This document shows, piece after piece, positions 41,791-52,347 of a stretch of 64,000 nt of DNA. The DNA is from Chaetoderma sp. LZ-2023a (taxonomy: Eukaryota > Mollusca > Caudofoveata > Chaetodermatida > Chaetodermatidae): positions 1 through 64,000 of the forward strand of contig JAVVLW010002724.1 of assembly GCA_034401795.1 (NCBI GenBank). The letters are read 5' to 3'. Positions within the stretch are counted from its first letter, which is position 1. Each line of letters starts with the position of its first letter. Under the pieces are notes generated by a model. That model saw only the letters and a list, made by a program, of their open reading frames with translations. It had not been told where the DNA came from and searched no databases. Made by a program: the position numbers and the translations under genes.

Positions 41791-42120
41791 ACATAGACAG
41801 ACAGACCTGATCGCAATACCATCTTCCCCTTACGGGGCGAGGGTAATGACTTCAAAATTGCTGATAAACATCAGAGCTCAAGGACCTTGACCTTTGCCCC
41901 TGTGATCTTAATATCATCACGTTGATTCCTGATTAGGATAGCCAACCAATCAAGCCAATGTTAGGTTCCGATAAGCTTAAGAAATCCTGAATATTAGCTC
42001 ACCTGTCCGGATGGTGATTTTGGCTTTTGGTCATATCATGCATGTGTGGCAACAACCTGTCTGCGAATCCATAATCTATTAAATCTATGTTATTTCAAAA
42101 TCGAGCTACAATTACAATGG
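41791..42120. other. 3' tail of an unassigned repeat plus spacer
   Basis: Starts CAGACCTGATCGCAATACC, with a short hairpin CCCCTTACGGGG. Nothing gene-like follows. Confidence 0.4.
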
Positions 42121-42250
42121 AATTTTCTTGAATATTCGAGCTAGTTGCGGTATTTTCTTGAATTTTAAGAGTTGCCAATATCGGCATGCTTTTTTGGACT
42201 TTCTTGAATACTCAAGCTACCGTGAATGTTCTTGAATATTCAAGATACCT
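42121..42250. promoter_or_regulatory. cluster of heat-shock-element-like words
   Basis: TTCTTGAATATTCGAG (42125), TTCTTGAATTTTAAGA (42155), TTCTTGAATACTCAAG (42201) and TTCTTGAATATTCAAG (42229). Two fit nTTCnnGAAnnTTCn exactly, the consensus bound by HSF. The four form a degenerate short repeat, so chance amplification is possible. No gene is adjacent. Confidence 0.35.
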
Positions 42251-42394
42251 TGACCTTCCATGGATTTTACGCTAAGTAGGATTTTATTGAACCTTTTGGT
42301 GGCGAGTACAGGCTAGTTAATCTGAGCTAATCCAAACTATTCCGGAGCACAGATATTTAAGATTAGTTTTTTTGGGCTGGGTTAAAGACCTTGA

Positions 42395-42572
42395 ACTTTG
42401 ACCATAGGCAGCAACACTGCCGAGTCGAATTAGTTTCAAAACAGTCAACAGGTTATCTGTATAGTTTTCTGGAAATTGAGATTCAGGGAGTGCAGGGTTC
42501 GATAGATGCCAATACAGGCAAAGCATGGGCAGAGCTTAGCTAAAGATGGGTGGGGCATAGCTAAAAGTGGAG
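42395..42572. mobile_element. family E MITE, right-half copy
   Basis: GCAGCAACACTGCCGAGTCG then AATTAGTTTCAAAAC, CTGTATAGTTTTCTGGAAAT, and the right arm GAGCTTAGCTAAAGATGGGT to AGTGGAGTCACTCATT. Confidence 0.65.
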
Positions 42573-42680
42573 TCACTCATTGTGTCACTTTAATCATAAC
42601 ACATTATTATATCGAAATAGGATTTGGTGATTTTGACAAAAAAAACCCTGATAATTGCACATGGTTATACACAATAAAAT

Positions 42681-44034
42681 CAAGAGGCCAAAGGGGCCTG
42701 TATCGCTCACCTGGAACATGTAGAACAAAGGCATCTCAACTAGAAAGGTCATCGCCTTTATGTAGAACACTAAGGCTTAGCCAGAACGACAAGGATCTGT
42801 CCTAACAAATTTGGATAAAATCAGTCCAGTCGTTCTCGAGGCGATACTTTCAATTTCCCATTGCTTTACTATGGGAGTTTTTAACGGGAAAAAAAATCCA
42901 AGATAGCCACCAATCCATTATTTCCGACAGTTTAGAAAGCGGCAAATTTGAAATGTAATCAGCATATCCAAAACCTTACATAAACCCAATTTCAGCTTCA
43001 AAATACATCAAATAAAAAATCCAATATGGCTGCCAAATATGCTACATTTTGATTGGTCCATAGTGGCGATGTATTAACTTCCTTTGAACAATGCTTAATG
43101 GCCCTTAATGCCTAATCAGATTTAAGAAATTTCAGCCCAATCCATTCAGCGGTTCTGGAGCTCCTTTTCGTGAAAACTAGGTCATTCAAGATGACCGCTG
43201 AAGAATTTGGCCAATTAAGTTCTCCAAAATGTCAGCCCGATTCAATTCAGCAGTTCTGGAATTGTTTTTGAGAAAACTAGGTTGTCCAAGATGACTGCCG
43301 AAACATTTGACCAATCATATATTCCCTTGAACAAACTTTGTTCAGCTCTTGCTCCACATGATGTTTCATGAGTTTTGAATCGATTTGATGATCAGCTTCC
43401 TTTGAACAAACTTGGATCTCTATGCCCTAAAGATGCTTCCTGCAAATATAATTGAAATCAGACCAATGGTTCTCGAGGACATTTTAAATTTCCCATTGCT
43501 TTAGTATAAGCAAGCATGTTTTTGATGGGAAAAAGATTCAAGATGGCCACCAGACCGTTAATCTGAGTTTCAAAAATGGAAATTTGAAATCAGCATACCC
43601 AAAAACCTATTGCAAACCAATTTTGGCTTCAAAATCAATCAAATAAAAATTCCAATATGGTCACCAAACACGTAGTCCCCAATCATATCTCCTAAACTTC
43701 GGCCATGTCATTCCCTTGAACAAATTTGATTCAGGTCTTGTCCTTGATGATAGTTCATGCATTTTGAATTGATCCCCCAAGCGGTTTCGGAGAAATTTTT
43801 CAAGATATTTCTAAAAATAGACCAAAATCCAATATGTCCGCCAGCCAAATTGATCGTCAGCATACTTTTAACAAGCTTGGATCTGTATATCATAAGGATG
43901 CTTCTTATCAAAATATAATTGAGATTGGCCCAGTGTTCTTGAGAAGCTGCTTAAAGAAAAAGTTGACTGACGACGGTCATATTGACGGTGACCACAGCAT
44001 AAGCTCCCTTGGCCTTTCAGGTCAGGTGAGCTAA
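42681..44034 (+). mobile_element. CAAGAGGCC repeat with Helitron-like 3' end, copy
   Basis: Starts CAAGAGGCCAAAGGGGCCTG and CGCTCACCTGGAAC. Ends with CCTTGGCCTTTCAGGTCAGG (a hairpin) and GAGCTAA at 44034. Internal phrases (CCAAGATGGCCACC, TGGTTCTCGAGGA, TTCCCTTGAACAAA) recur several times, so the interior is itself repeated. It is non-coding. The hairpin-then-CTAA end resembles Helitrons. The 5' TC is not evident, so the class is uncertain. Confidence 0.6.
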
Positions 44035-44626
44035 CAATCCATATCGTGGTTGATAGAATGAAAGCGTATTGTTACCTGATTTCTTATATCTCACGATTCT
44101 GAATATGATCGTTATTTTAATCTGATCTTTCAGGGATGTAGGAACGTACTTTGACAGGGGTGGGGTGAGTGGTGGTGGGGTGGGGGGTGGGTGGGGGGGG
44201 GGGGCTAAACTGTGGGTGGGGCCAAAACCTAGAGGGGTGGGGTGCTATGGGAATATGCTATGGGAGAGAAAAAACCTAGGTTGTTATTGGCGCCTTGCAC
44301 CCCACCCTACCCCCACTGTTCCTAAACTTATGTATTTTCTTCGATTGAGGAATACAATTATGAAGAGAAAAAAATTATTATTTGGTCACGTTATATAAAT
44401 AATCTCTTATAAGATCGGCTGAGAAAACATGACTGGAAATCTGTCATGAATACAGATCGGTAAAAAAAGTACTCAACTCAAATGTTACACATTTCAAAGT
44501 GCTGAGTGATCTAGTAAATCTTTAAATCTATGGTTAAATCCATAGAATGTATGATAGTGTATGACATTTTCCTTCCAATCCTCAATATGCTTTTTCTGAC
44601 ATGGTGGGTATTAAGCTCCTCAAACA
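44035..44626. other. spacer with G-rich simple sequence
   Basis: Contains a G-run block at about 44157-44215 (GGTGGGTGGGGGGGGGGG). No gene is recognised. Confidence 0.45.
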
Positions 44627-44983
44627 AATGGATCTTTCCTGTTTTTGATAAGCCATGCTCACCTCTAGCTAAGCTCCACCCACACCTCGCTCATGCTAGG
44701 ATCAATCGATCCCTGAACTCACTGACTATCAATTTTCAGAAAACTATCACAGCAACAGCACCGAGTCAAATTAGTTTCAAAATATTGAACAGAATATTTA
44801 TTAAATAGTACACATACAATTCGTACAGCAATGCATATTCCGTCTTCAAATATGCATTCATGACATACTTATCTACGTCATTCATGGCGTCATAATGACG
44901 TCATTCATTATAATGTCATTCTATATGTCACCTAGTTGATTATGACGTCATATGATAGAAGGATAAAGTGGAATGGTCCATTG
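44627..44983. mobile_element. family E MITE, half-hairpin copy
   Basis: Ends AATGGATCTTTCCTGTTT and AGTGGAATGGTCCATT. The hairpin is reduced to ACAGCAACAGCACCGAGTCA then AATTAGTTTCAAAATATTG. Two perfect TGACGTCA words lie at 44896-44903 and 44943-44950. Confidence 0.72.
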
Positions 44984-45019
44984 ACAAGCCAGTCACTCAG
45001 TACTCAGTATTCATACATT

Positions 45020-45240
45020 ATCAACCCTGTTAACACGTGAACTTCCAGCATCTCAATTTCAAGACAACTTTACACTAAGACTCTTGAATGTTTTGAAACT
45101 ATTTGACTGAAACCATAGATAGCAACAGCAGCTCCAAGTCAAACGAGTTTCAAAATATTCAAGAGACTATTCCTCATTTCAAAAAGAATTTGTCATTTCA
45201 TGTTTGTAAAGGTTATACTGAGTTAACACACAATTTTACC
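45020..45240. mobile_element. family B hairpin MITE
   Basis: CTTGAATGTTTTGAAACTAT at 45082 and GAGTTTCAAAATATTCAAGA at 45146 fold back around GCAACAGCAGCTCCAAGTC. Confidence 0.6.
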
Positions 45241-45270
45241 ACAAAAAGAAGTCTTCCCTATGGGCATCAC

Positions 45271-45510
45271 CTAACCCTTTTAAACCACAAAATCTGTTCA
45301 AAAGAGTAAAGATTTTCTCATAGAAATTGAGCATTGGCAGAACAAGAGGACTATTTTTTTTAAATTACCACTCAGGGAATGACTGGCTCGATTATCTAGC
45401 TAGTCATTCCAGTGGTAGATTTTGAAAAATAGTCTTCTCTTGTTCTGTAAATGGAGTTCTCAAGAACCTGGCAGAACCCTTTTTTGCTGGCTTGGGTGTT
45501 TAAAGGGTAA
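45271..45510. mobile_element. TTAA hairpin MITE, family A, copy 9
   Basis: Starts CTAACCCTTTTAAACC, ends GTTTAAAGGGTAA. Core GGAATGACTGGCTCGATTAT / CTAGCTAGTCATTCCAGTGG. Confidence 0.8.
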
Positions 45511-45732
45511 TACCCCTTACCACTCTGATTTCAATATTCTTTTATTGTGTTTATAGCAAAGAAACTGGTGCACATTTTAAAATAATTTTGGTGTTCAATG
45601 TTGCTGTCCTGGGCCATTTTTGTTTCTGGCAGCGACATCTTCCACCAAATTTGTTGAAAAATGTACACCAATTCATCTTTTAGTTTAATCTTAAAATTTC
45701 AAGTTTTTACATCAGAGCGGTAAAAAGTTAAC
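45505..45732. mobile_element. hairpin MITE, family D, copy 3
   Basis: Directly follows copy 9 of family A. Ends CCCTTACCACTCTGATTTC and CATCAGAGCGGTAAAAAGTT. Core AATTTTGGTGTTCAATGTT and CGACATCTTCCACCAAATT. Its TTAA overlaps the start of the next family A copy. Confidence 0.75.
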
Positions 45733-45967
45733 TCTTTAATGGCCTAGCCGGCCAAAACCATCCTTCATTATGATCTTGTGAAGTATTCATTCACATGTTA
45801 AGAGAATACAATTTTTGAAAATTTACCACTGGAATGACTGGCTCGATAACCGAGCCAGTCATTCCAGTGATAAATTTTCAAAAAATTGCATTCTCTTGGC
45901 CTGTAAATGGACATTCAATAGGCAGATATTAAAATATTCTTGACCAATTTTGACCGGCAAATGGTTA
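45728..45967. mobile_element. TTAA hairpin MITE, family A, copy 10
   Basis: Complete, 240 bases, TTAACTCTTTAATGGCC to GGCAAATGGTTAA. Core arms CACTGGAATGACTGGCTCG and GAGCCAGTCATTCCAGTGAT form a near-perfect stem. Confidence 0.85.
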
Positions 45968-46436
45968 AAGAGAAGTGAGTAGTCATCATTGTTTATAATC
46001 CAGTGCAGGCATTATCCCCTCCTGTGTGCTTTACAATGCCAGAATTCTAAATGTGCACATAATTTTAGAGGTAATGTCCTGTAATAAAGCCTCATTATAA
46101 AATGAGGTGAATGGAAGCCTGGAGGGCAATATGATGACGCTAATGCTCAGCGTGCCGAAAAAAGGAAGGGCGGTTATGGCCCACCAGAGAGTTCCGCTAT
46201 CTTGAGGCTGAGAATTTCAGACTATTTTTACGCTATGAAGATTTGAAAGCAGGCTTTCTATACCACATTATAACATTCTCTACAAACTGGATTGTTGATG
46301 GATTTTATGTTTTTTTGACTGGATAAAAAGATATTGACTGACTTTGCTGAAATGTAATCCCAGGTGAGTTTTTTCTCTGAAGGTACTGATGAACCGGACA
46401 AGATGTGAATCAATACATGGGCTCTAAATTTAATCG
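45968..46436. other. unassigned spacer
   Basis: No gene or repeat recognised. A word AATAAAGCC at 46083 is a chance poly(A)-signal-like match. Confidence 0.35.
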
Positions 46437-46679
46437 CTAACCCTTTTCACAGTGAAGACGTCCAAAACTGGTCCAAGTAGTGGTCTTGCGGATTGTTAAT
46501 TCGCTGGTCAGTAGACGACTATTATTGAAAATTTACCACTGGAATGACTGTCTCATTAACTAAAGTCAATTATTCCAGTAGTAAATGTTCAAAAATAGTC
46601 TTTTCATGGCTTACAAATGGACATTCAATAAGCAAACATTTTAATTTTCTTTACAAAATTGAGCTATTACAGAGTTTAA
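46437..46679. mobile_element. TTAA hairpin MITE, family A, copy 11
   Basis: Starts CTAACCCTTTTCACAG. Core ACTGGAATGACTGTCTC / GTCAATTATTCCAGTAG. Right arm ACAAATGGACATTCAATAAG is the sequence that best matches the 42-bp minisatellite unit at 28020-28700. Confidence 0.8.
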
Positions 46680-46722
46680 CCCTTGAAATACCAGCGCCTC
46701 GAAGTTAAGACACTATATAATA

Positions 46723-46958
46723 TTAAACCTTTAACACTCAAATCTGTTTCAAAAAAATCTTCTTATATAAAATGTCCATTTGCAGACCAAGAGAAGACTA
46801 TTTTTGAAAATTTAACACTGGAATGACTGGCTCGGTTATCGAGCCAGTCATTCTAATGGTAAATTTTAAACAATAGTCTTCTCTTGGTCTGCAAATGGAC
46901 ATTTCTCAAGACCACTGCAGAAGGCGTCTTTTGTGTGATATGAGCGCTAAAGGGTTAA
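46723..46958. mobile_element. TTAA hairpin MITE, family A, copy 12 (best stem)
   Basis: Starts TTAAACCTTTAACACTC, ends GCGCTAAAGGGTTAA. The stem 46779-46918 pairs AATGTCCATTTGCAGACC with GGTCTGCAAATGGACATT and continues through AAGAGAAGACTATTTTTGA almost without mismatch to a short loop. Confidence 0.87.
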
Positions 46959-47060
46959 GCTGTTGAATATTTTGAAACAGCTTTGATTTCAACTTGTTGG
47001 CCACCAACAGCTGCTTCCAGTTAAATTTGTTTCAAAATTTTCAACCGAATATTAATCATA
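46955..47060. mobile_element. family B hairpin MITE core
   Basis: TGTTGAATATTTTGAAACAG / AAATTTGTTTCAAAATTTTC around GGCCACCAACAGCTGCTTCC. It shares its first TTAA with family A copy 12. Confidence 0.65.
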
Positions 47061-48280
47061 AAGAATTAGTTATTTTGCCTGATGATGCTTAAGGTATTTG
47101 CGTAATGTATGATTGCTGTATTCTGCGATTGTAGTAGTAGTAGAAACATCCTACAGCTGCAATCACTCATTCTTCGCTTTTGACTGTGGTGTCTATCTTC
47201 CACAGGTCAAATCTTATTCTGAGCGTACTCAAGAGTCCTATATTCTTGATGTCATTTCGCAGCACGCTTAACAGATTCATGCAATTAAGTCCTTAACTGC
47301 CTTTATATTTATTGGCTCGCAGTAGGACAAATTCCAAGGCATTCTGCGCAGGTGTGTTTTCTGGCATCCTTATCACATGGCCAAACATGGACCAACTTTG
47401 CTGGATTACTTTTATGGACAGCGGAGATGTATTACACATTTTTTTAATAGCGCATCATTATTATTATATTATATTCATGCTGTCGGGTGGGGGTGGGTGG
47501 GTGGGTGGGGGTTGGGGGATATGATATGAAGATCTGACGATGTGGACCCGCATCCCATACACATCTCTCATCCCCGCCACACCCAAAACATTGAATGGAC
47601 TAAATATGGTCAAATCAGGTTAGAATATTTCCAACAGAATTAAGTATCAACATGAATGACAATCACACATTGCTAAAGTATGAAACCGTCCCCCAATTCC
47701 ACAACCACATAATTTACATAATTATTTCACCATGACCTTTTGACCCCAATATAAAAATGGTTCTTAAGACCCATATAAGTGTATATCTCCCAAAGAATTG
47801 CCTTCAGACACACAGACGGATGGACAGACATTGCGGGTGGACAGATGGATGGACAGACAGACAGACAGACAGGAATACCATATCCTCTTCCCCTTAAGGG
47901 GCGAGGACAATTAGATCAAACATAGAATGAGAACAGTTACATCTCATAGACATCTTTCACCTCTACCATGCCCTAAAGTTTGCAGTGACAATATAGGTTG
48001 CAATTATTTTGGTCAAATTAGGTTAGAATATTTCCAACAAAATTATGTATCAATTACTTAGTTTCACCTTTTAGTTCATATACATTGGTGCAGGTGGGTG
48101 GGGGGGGATAATTCTTAACAAAATAAAAAAAAATTGCAAAACCTCACCCTCCCATTTTTGTGGCATCAGGTAATTAATGCTTTAGCTGTTTAACCATGTA
48201 GTCACCTGGGCCCCTAAAAGCAAAATGTTACGGTTAAAACACTTTTTCAAGGGTCCAATTTTATAATTATTATGCATTAG
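47061..48280. other. unassigned stretch with simple sequence
   Basis: Contains a GGGTGGG block at 47484-47518, a GGACAGACAGACAGAC microsatellite at about 47845-47875 followed by the CCCCTTAAGGGGCGAGG tail seen also at 41828, and duplicate phrases GGTTAGAATATTTCCAACA at 47619 and 48021. The latter indicates two related repeat copies. No coding signal. Confidence 0.5.
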
Positions 48281-48370
48281 GGCTGAGGTTCGTGAGGATT
48301 TTCACGAACCGAATCGATTCACGATACAGATGTCCGAACCACGAACTAGTTCACGAACCTTTTTAATACG
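48281..48370. repeat. possible hAT-type element end
   Basis: TTAGGGCTGAGGTTCGTGAG and TCACGAACCGAATCGATTC resemble the TAGGGCTG start and subterminal GATTC/CACGA motifs of some hAT elements. GGTTCGTGA and TCACGAACC form a small palindrome. The other end was not found. Confidence 0.3.
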
Positions 48371-50140
48371 CTATTGTATGCAAGAAATTACTCCTAACAG
48401 AAAATAACATTTACAGGCAGGTAGGTGGCTTTACTGGCTACATGATAGAAAAACACAAATGACAAGTTCTGACAACAAATGTTAGAAAATAATATAAGAT
48501 TCAAAGTTCCGTTGATGGTCATATTCGTAAATCATACTTAGAGGACATTCAGAGATTGCGTGTCTATATTAATTAGTTCTTTCACCAACAAATCCCTGAA
48601 AAAGAAAATTCTTTATGATATGAAACTTACTCTGTTGAATATTTTGAAATTAATTTGACTAGAAGCTGTTGCTGCCTTAGGTGAGCTTTTGTGTGAGGCA
48701 GTGTCATTAGGAGGCATGCGTTTGATGATGTTTGGGTCCAGTATGATTAACCAAATATGAGATATAATCAGAAAAATTTGTTATTAAAACGGGAAATGTT
48801 AAGATTGATGAAAAAATTGTTTTTACCAGGATTACAGTGACCTTGACCTTTAAACCGTTCCTATGATAATTTAAAATCATTATATTATTTAAATCATATA
48901 GCATTGGAAAGTGCATTCAATTGCCTAAACATTAATGCATTATTTTATATATTTTTGCAAAATTTTCACCGAGTTATTTGCGTATATAAAATACACCATT
49001 ATACCTAGAGTCATTAAATCAAGTGGACAATATATTAAAATTATAAACAGCGGTATTAAATTTTACAAAACTATAAAAACGAATACAGAAATGTATAGAA
49101 AATTGGCTTAGCTTTCCAGTGATGCATGACAATCACTTCAATATTATGAAATTCGTTCTTCATATAAGCTGTTTAAAGTGCATTGTGTCTGATTCCAATA
49201 GTAAAGTAATGCTGTTTGCGCGTCAGCTATCATGGTTACCAGCCAGAAGTGGTATGAGCAATGCATTCGGGGAAGGAATTTTCCCAAAATGCGCTAATGT
49301 AGGAAAGGTGTATTAGTTAAGTGAAATTTTGTATTTAGTAGAAATTTGATTGCTAGTCATTTTTTTTTCATTTGTTAGTTGGGTTTTTTTCACTTGATAA
49401 TACTACTTAAGTTGTAGCAATAGAATAGTAAAGTACATCATCATCCTCCGCATCATTATCACCATCGCGTCCAGTGAAGCAGCAACACTAATGTGGTAAA
49501 AGTGCAGGTGACTGATCAGAAACCATGCAACCGTCATTGCAATGTGAGTAGCTACTTTTCTAACACAATCATGAGAATCAGCCATGACTGGCTTGCATCG
49601 CAATCGTCATCATCGTTCTATCTTTCTTTAATGACACACTTTCCATACATACTCCTTCAACATAATTGAAAACTAGTTGGACAGCAACAACTTCCAGTCA
49701 AATTAGTCTTGGACCATATAGAGCAAACCCTGTACATTGCTTTGAAATTGAGATATTATGGCTCCAAAAATGAAACGGTTAAATGCTTTCAACAGACTTA
49801 ATCAGTGGAACAAAACATATTTAAATTCGGTCAATTCACCTATTTTTCTCCCCGGAGTTATTAAGCATTCTCACACTAATTTTCACTGCATGTATGTCAT
49901 ATTCCCATCCGGAATCTGAGGAACAAGAGACTTTCCTAGCTAGGCAATTGTTGTCGGCCTCGAGAATGAACATCTCAAGTTCCTGGTGGCAGTGAAATGT
50001 TTGTGCGGCATAGGCGTTTGATTATAAGCATCATCGTCCGTCATTGTCGTCAATAGTCCGAAAATTACACGCTCAATGCCAACACAGCCAGGTAAGAGCG
50101 TGACCATTTCACAACAAAACTTCCAATTATTTGATTGGAA
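48371..50140. other. AT-rich stretch with hairpin MITE scraps
   Basis: A half family B hairpin lies at 48585-48700 (CAACAAATCCCTGAAAAAG then TGTTGAATATTTTGAAATTA). Another scrap lies at 49660-49720 (ACAGCAACAACTTCCAGTCA). The rest is unassigned. Confidence 0.4.
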
Positions 50141-50149
50141 AAAAGCTAG

Positions 50150-50260
50150 ATATTAAACATATATAATATTTTGAAACCAATTTGACTGAGAGCTGTTGCT
50201 GTCTGTGAAAACAACAACTTTCAGTCAAACTGTTTTCAAAATATTCCACAGACCTACCTA
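50150..50260. mobile_element. family B/C hairpin MITE core
   Basis: ATAATATTTTGAAACCAATT and TGAGAGCTGTTGCTGTCTG pair with ACAACAACTTTCAGTCAAAC and TGTTTTCAAAATATTCC. The left arm is B-like and the right arm is C-like. Confidence 0.6.
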
Positions 50261-50389
50261 TAAAATGGAGAAAATATTGTACACAGGAGAGAATGTGTCA
50301 CGAAAAATGTCTTTGTCCTGAAAATTGCAATTCAATTTACTCTGATCAATATAACTCATAATTGTAAGTCACTGTGTATAAGATACTAA

Positions 50390-50599
50390 CACTTTCACCG
50401 ATAAATTCCGCGCATCTCAATCTTGCGGAAAACAGACTGGAAGGCTATTGAATATTTTGAAATTAATAAGACTTGGAAGCCATTTTGCTGCCTTATGCAG
50501 CAATGGCTACCAGTCATATTAATTTCAAAATATTCAACAGAATATGATATACATCAAAAAGAATTTAGTTTTTCAGGGATTTGTCATTGAAAGGGTTAA
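50390..50599. mobile_element. family B2 hairpin MITE, complete
   Basis: Outer ends ACTTTCACCGATAAATTCC and GGATTTGTCATTGAAAGGG are inverted, the latter followed by TTAA. Core TTGAATATTTTGAAATTAAT / ATTAATTTCAAAATATTCAA with GCCTTATGCAGCAATGGC in the loop. Confidence 0.8.
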
Positions 50600-50763
50600 A
50601 GCCTTGCTTCATATCAATGGTGGCTTTTGATTATAATACAGGTATATGCCAATTTTCAAATTCAAAAGCCTGGTGTGGGTGTGAGTGTAGGGGGAAATCA
50701 CCTTCAGAACAAGCCATTCAAAAACCATAGTCTCTCCAATCTTATAAATCAATTGAAAACCAG

Positions 50764-51856
50764 AAGCCCACCTTGACCATTAGCATTTGAACCATTTGCA
50801 TTCAAATAGACATGATGGATAATTTTCGGATAATCAAAGATTGCCTAAAATAAATTGACCAGTCAGGATTCTCGTTTGGTACGTTGATGCCTACCATCAT
50901 AGGATCGTTCCACCAAAGTTTTATTGAAAGCAGGCCTATCTTACGGAATACTGCTGTTAAATGGTTCCCGAAAATTTTCAGAAAATCCAAGATTGATGCC
51001 AAATCATTGGCCTCCCAAAATTCGGAATAGAATTTCTAGAGGCTACCGATGAATTTGGTTGAAATCGTCCAGACAATTAATGAGGAGTAGCGTTTTGAAC
51101 GTTTTGCAGCAATTTTTTGGGGAAAATTTAAGATTGCCGCCGAACAAATTGACCAATCAAAATTCTGTAATCAAACGCTGAAGCACGCCATTCTAGGGTC
51201 CTTCCAGCCAAGTTTGCTTGAAATTTTCCCAACAGTTAATGAGTAGTATTTTAACTGATTACCTGAAATTTTCAGAAAATCCAAGTCTGGTTGAAATTGC
51301 CCAAGCAGTTAATGAGTAGTGTTTTAAATGACTTGTTGCAATTTTTTGGAAAATTAAAGATAGTTGCCGACAAAATAGACCAAACCAAATTCTGTATTCA
51401 AGTTCTGAAGCATCCACTGTATGGTCCTCCCAACGGATTTTGTATGAAATCAGCCAAGTCTTTAATGAGGAAAGTAGACTTTTAACTGATTTCCTGAACT
51501 TTTCAGAAAATCCAAGATGGTCGTTGGAAATATTGACCAATAAAAATTCTTGTTATAAGTCTAGATAGAAGCCTACCAGCAAGAATTAGTCCACTCAAGT
51601 TTCGTTAAAATCAGGCCATTTATATTGGAGTAGTGATTAAAATGATTTGAAGACAATTTTCGGAAAATCCAAGATGGCCACCAGAAAAATTGACCAATCA
51701 AAATTCTGAATACATGTTTTGGTCCCTACCACCATAGGATCCATCCAGCCAAATTTGGTTGAAATTGGTCAAAACCTAAAGGAGGAGATGCGATTTGATG
51801 GATAGACAGATGGATGATCACCATGGCATAAACTCACTTGGCGAGACCTGGAGCTA
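50764..51856 (+). mobile_element. CAAGAGG-related long repeat, 5'-truncated
   Basis: Begins near CCATTAGCATTTGAACCATT, has repeated phrases of the form AAATCCAAGATTGCC and TTGACCAATCAAAATTCTG about five times, and ends CATAAACTCACTTGGCGAGA then GGAGCTAA at 51856. Non-coding. Related to the copies at 10318 and 62794. Confidence 0.6.
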
Positions 51857-51885
51857 AAAACAGAAGAAAATCACTGCGGATGTTA

Positions 51886-52095
51886 ACTGTCTCACTGCTG
51901 CAAGCCACTGGAGAATAATTTCAATGAGCAAAAACTCTTGACCTGCTGAATATTTTTAAAACAATTTGAATGAAAGTTGTCGGTGGCTAAGCCACCGACA
52001 ACTTTCAGTCAAATTGTTTTCAAAATATTTAGCAGGTCCAGAGATATAATCCCTGAAAGATGTCGTCTGCCAAAACTCAGCAGTCAGCTGGTTAA
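51886..52095. mobile_element. hairpin MITE, family C, copy 3
   Basis: Core TGAAAGTTGTCGGTGGCTAA / GCCACCGACAACTTTCAGTC, with flanks AACTGTCTCACTGCTGCAAG and CTCAGCAGTCAGCTGGTTAA. Well kept. Confidence 0.82.
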
Positions 52096-52149
52096 AGGGT
52101 ATATTAGCATACATAAATTCATTCCTTGATCAATTTGAAGATAATTTGT

Positions 52150-52320
52150 TTAAAACCAGTTGCTGCTTATGAACTAAATGAAATGTATCTCATTAAATAT
52201 ATCGAAACTAAGCTGACAGGAAGATGTTTCTATCCAGGGCAGCAACTTTAGCTTACAGTCAAATTAGTTTCAGAATATTCCACACAATATTTCATTTATA
52301 TTTACTGAGATGTACAGGGA
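52150..52320. mobile_element. family B hairpin MITE, diverged
   Basis: ATATCGAAACTAAGCTGACA and TTACAGTCAAATTAGTTTCA pair loosely. Confidence 0.45.
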
Positions 52321-52347
52321 TTATAAGGATAAGTGAATTAAGCATTA

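Noticed and set aside
46083..46092. AATAAA word as a gene's polyadenylation site
   Set aside because: No open frame or transcript-like structure precedes it.
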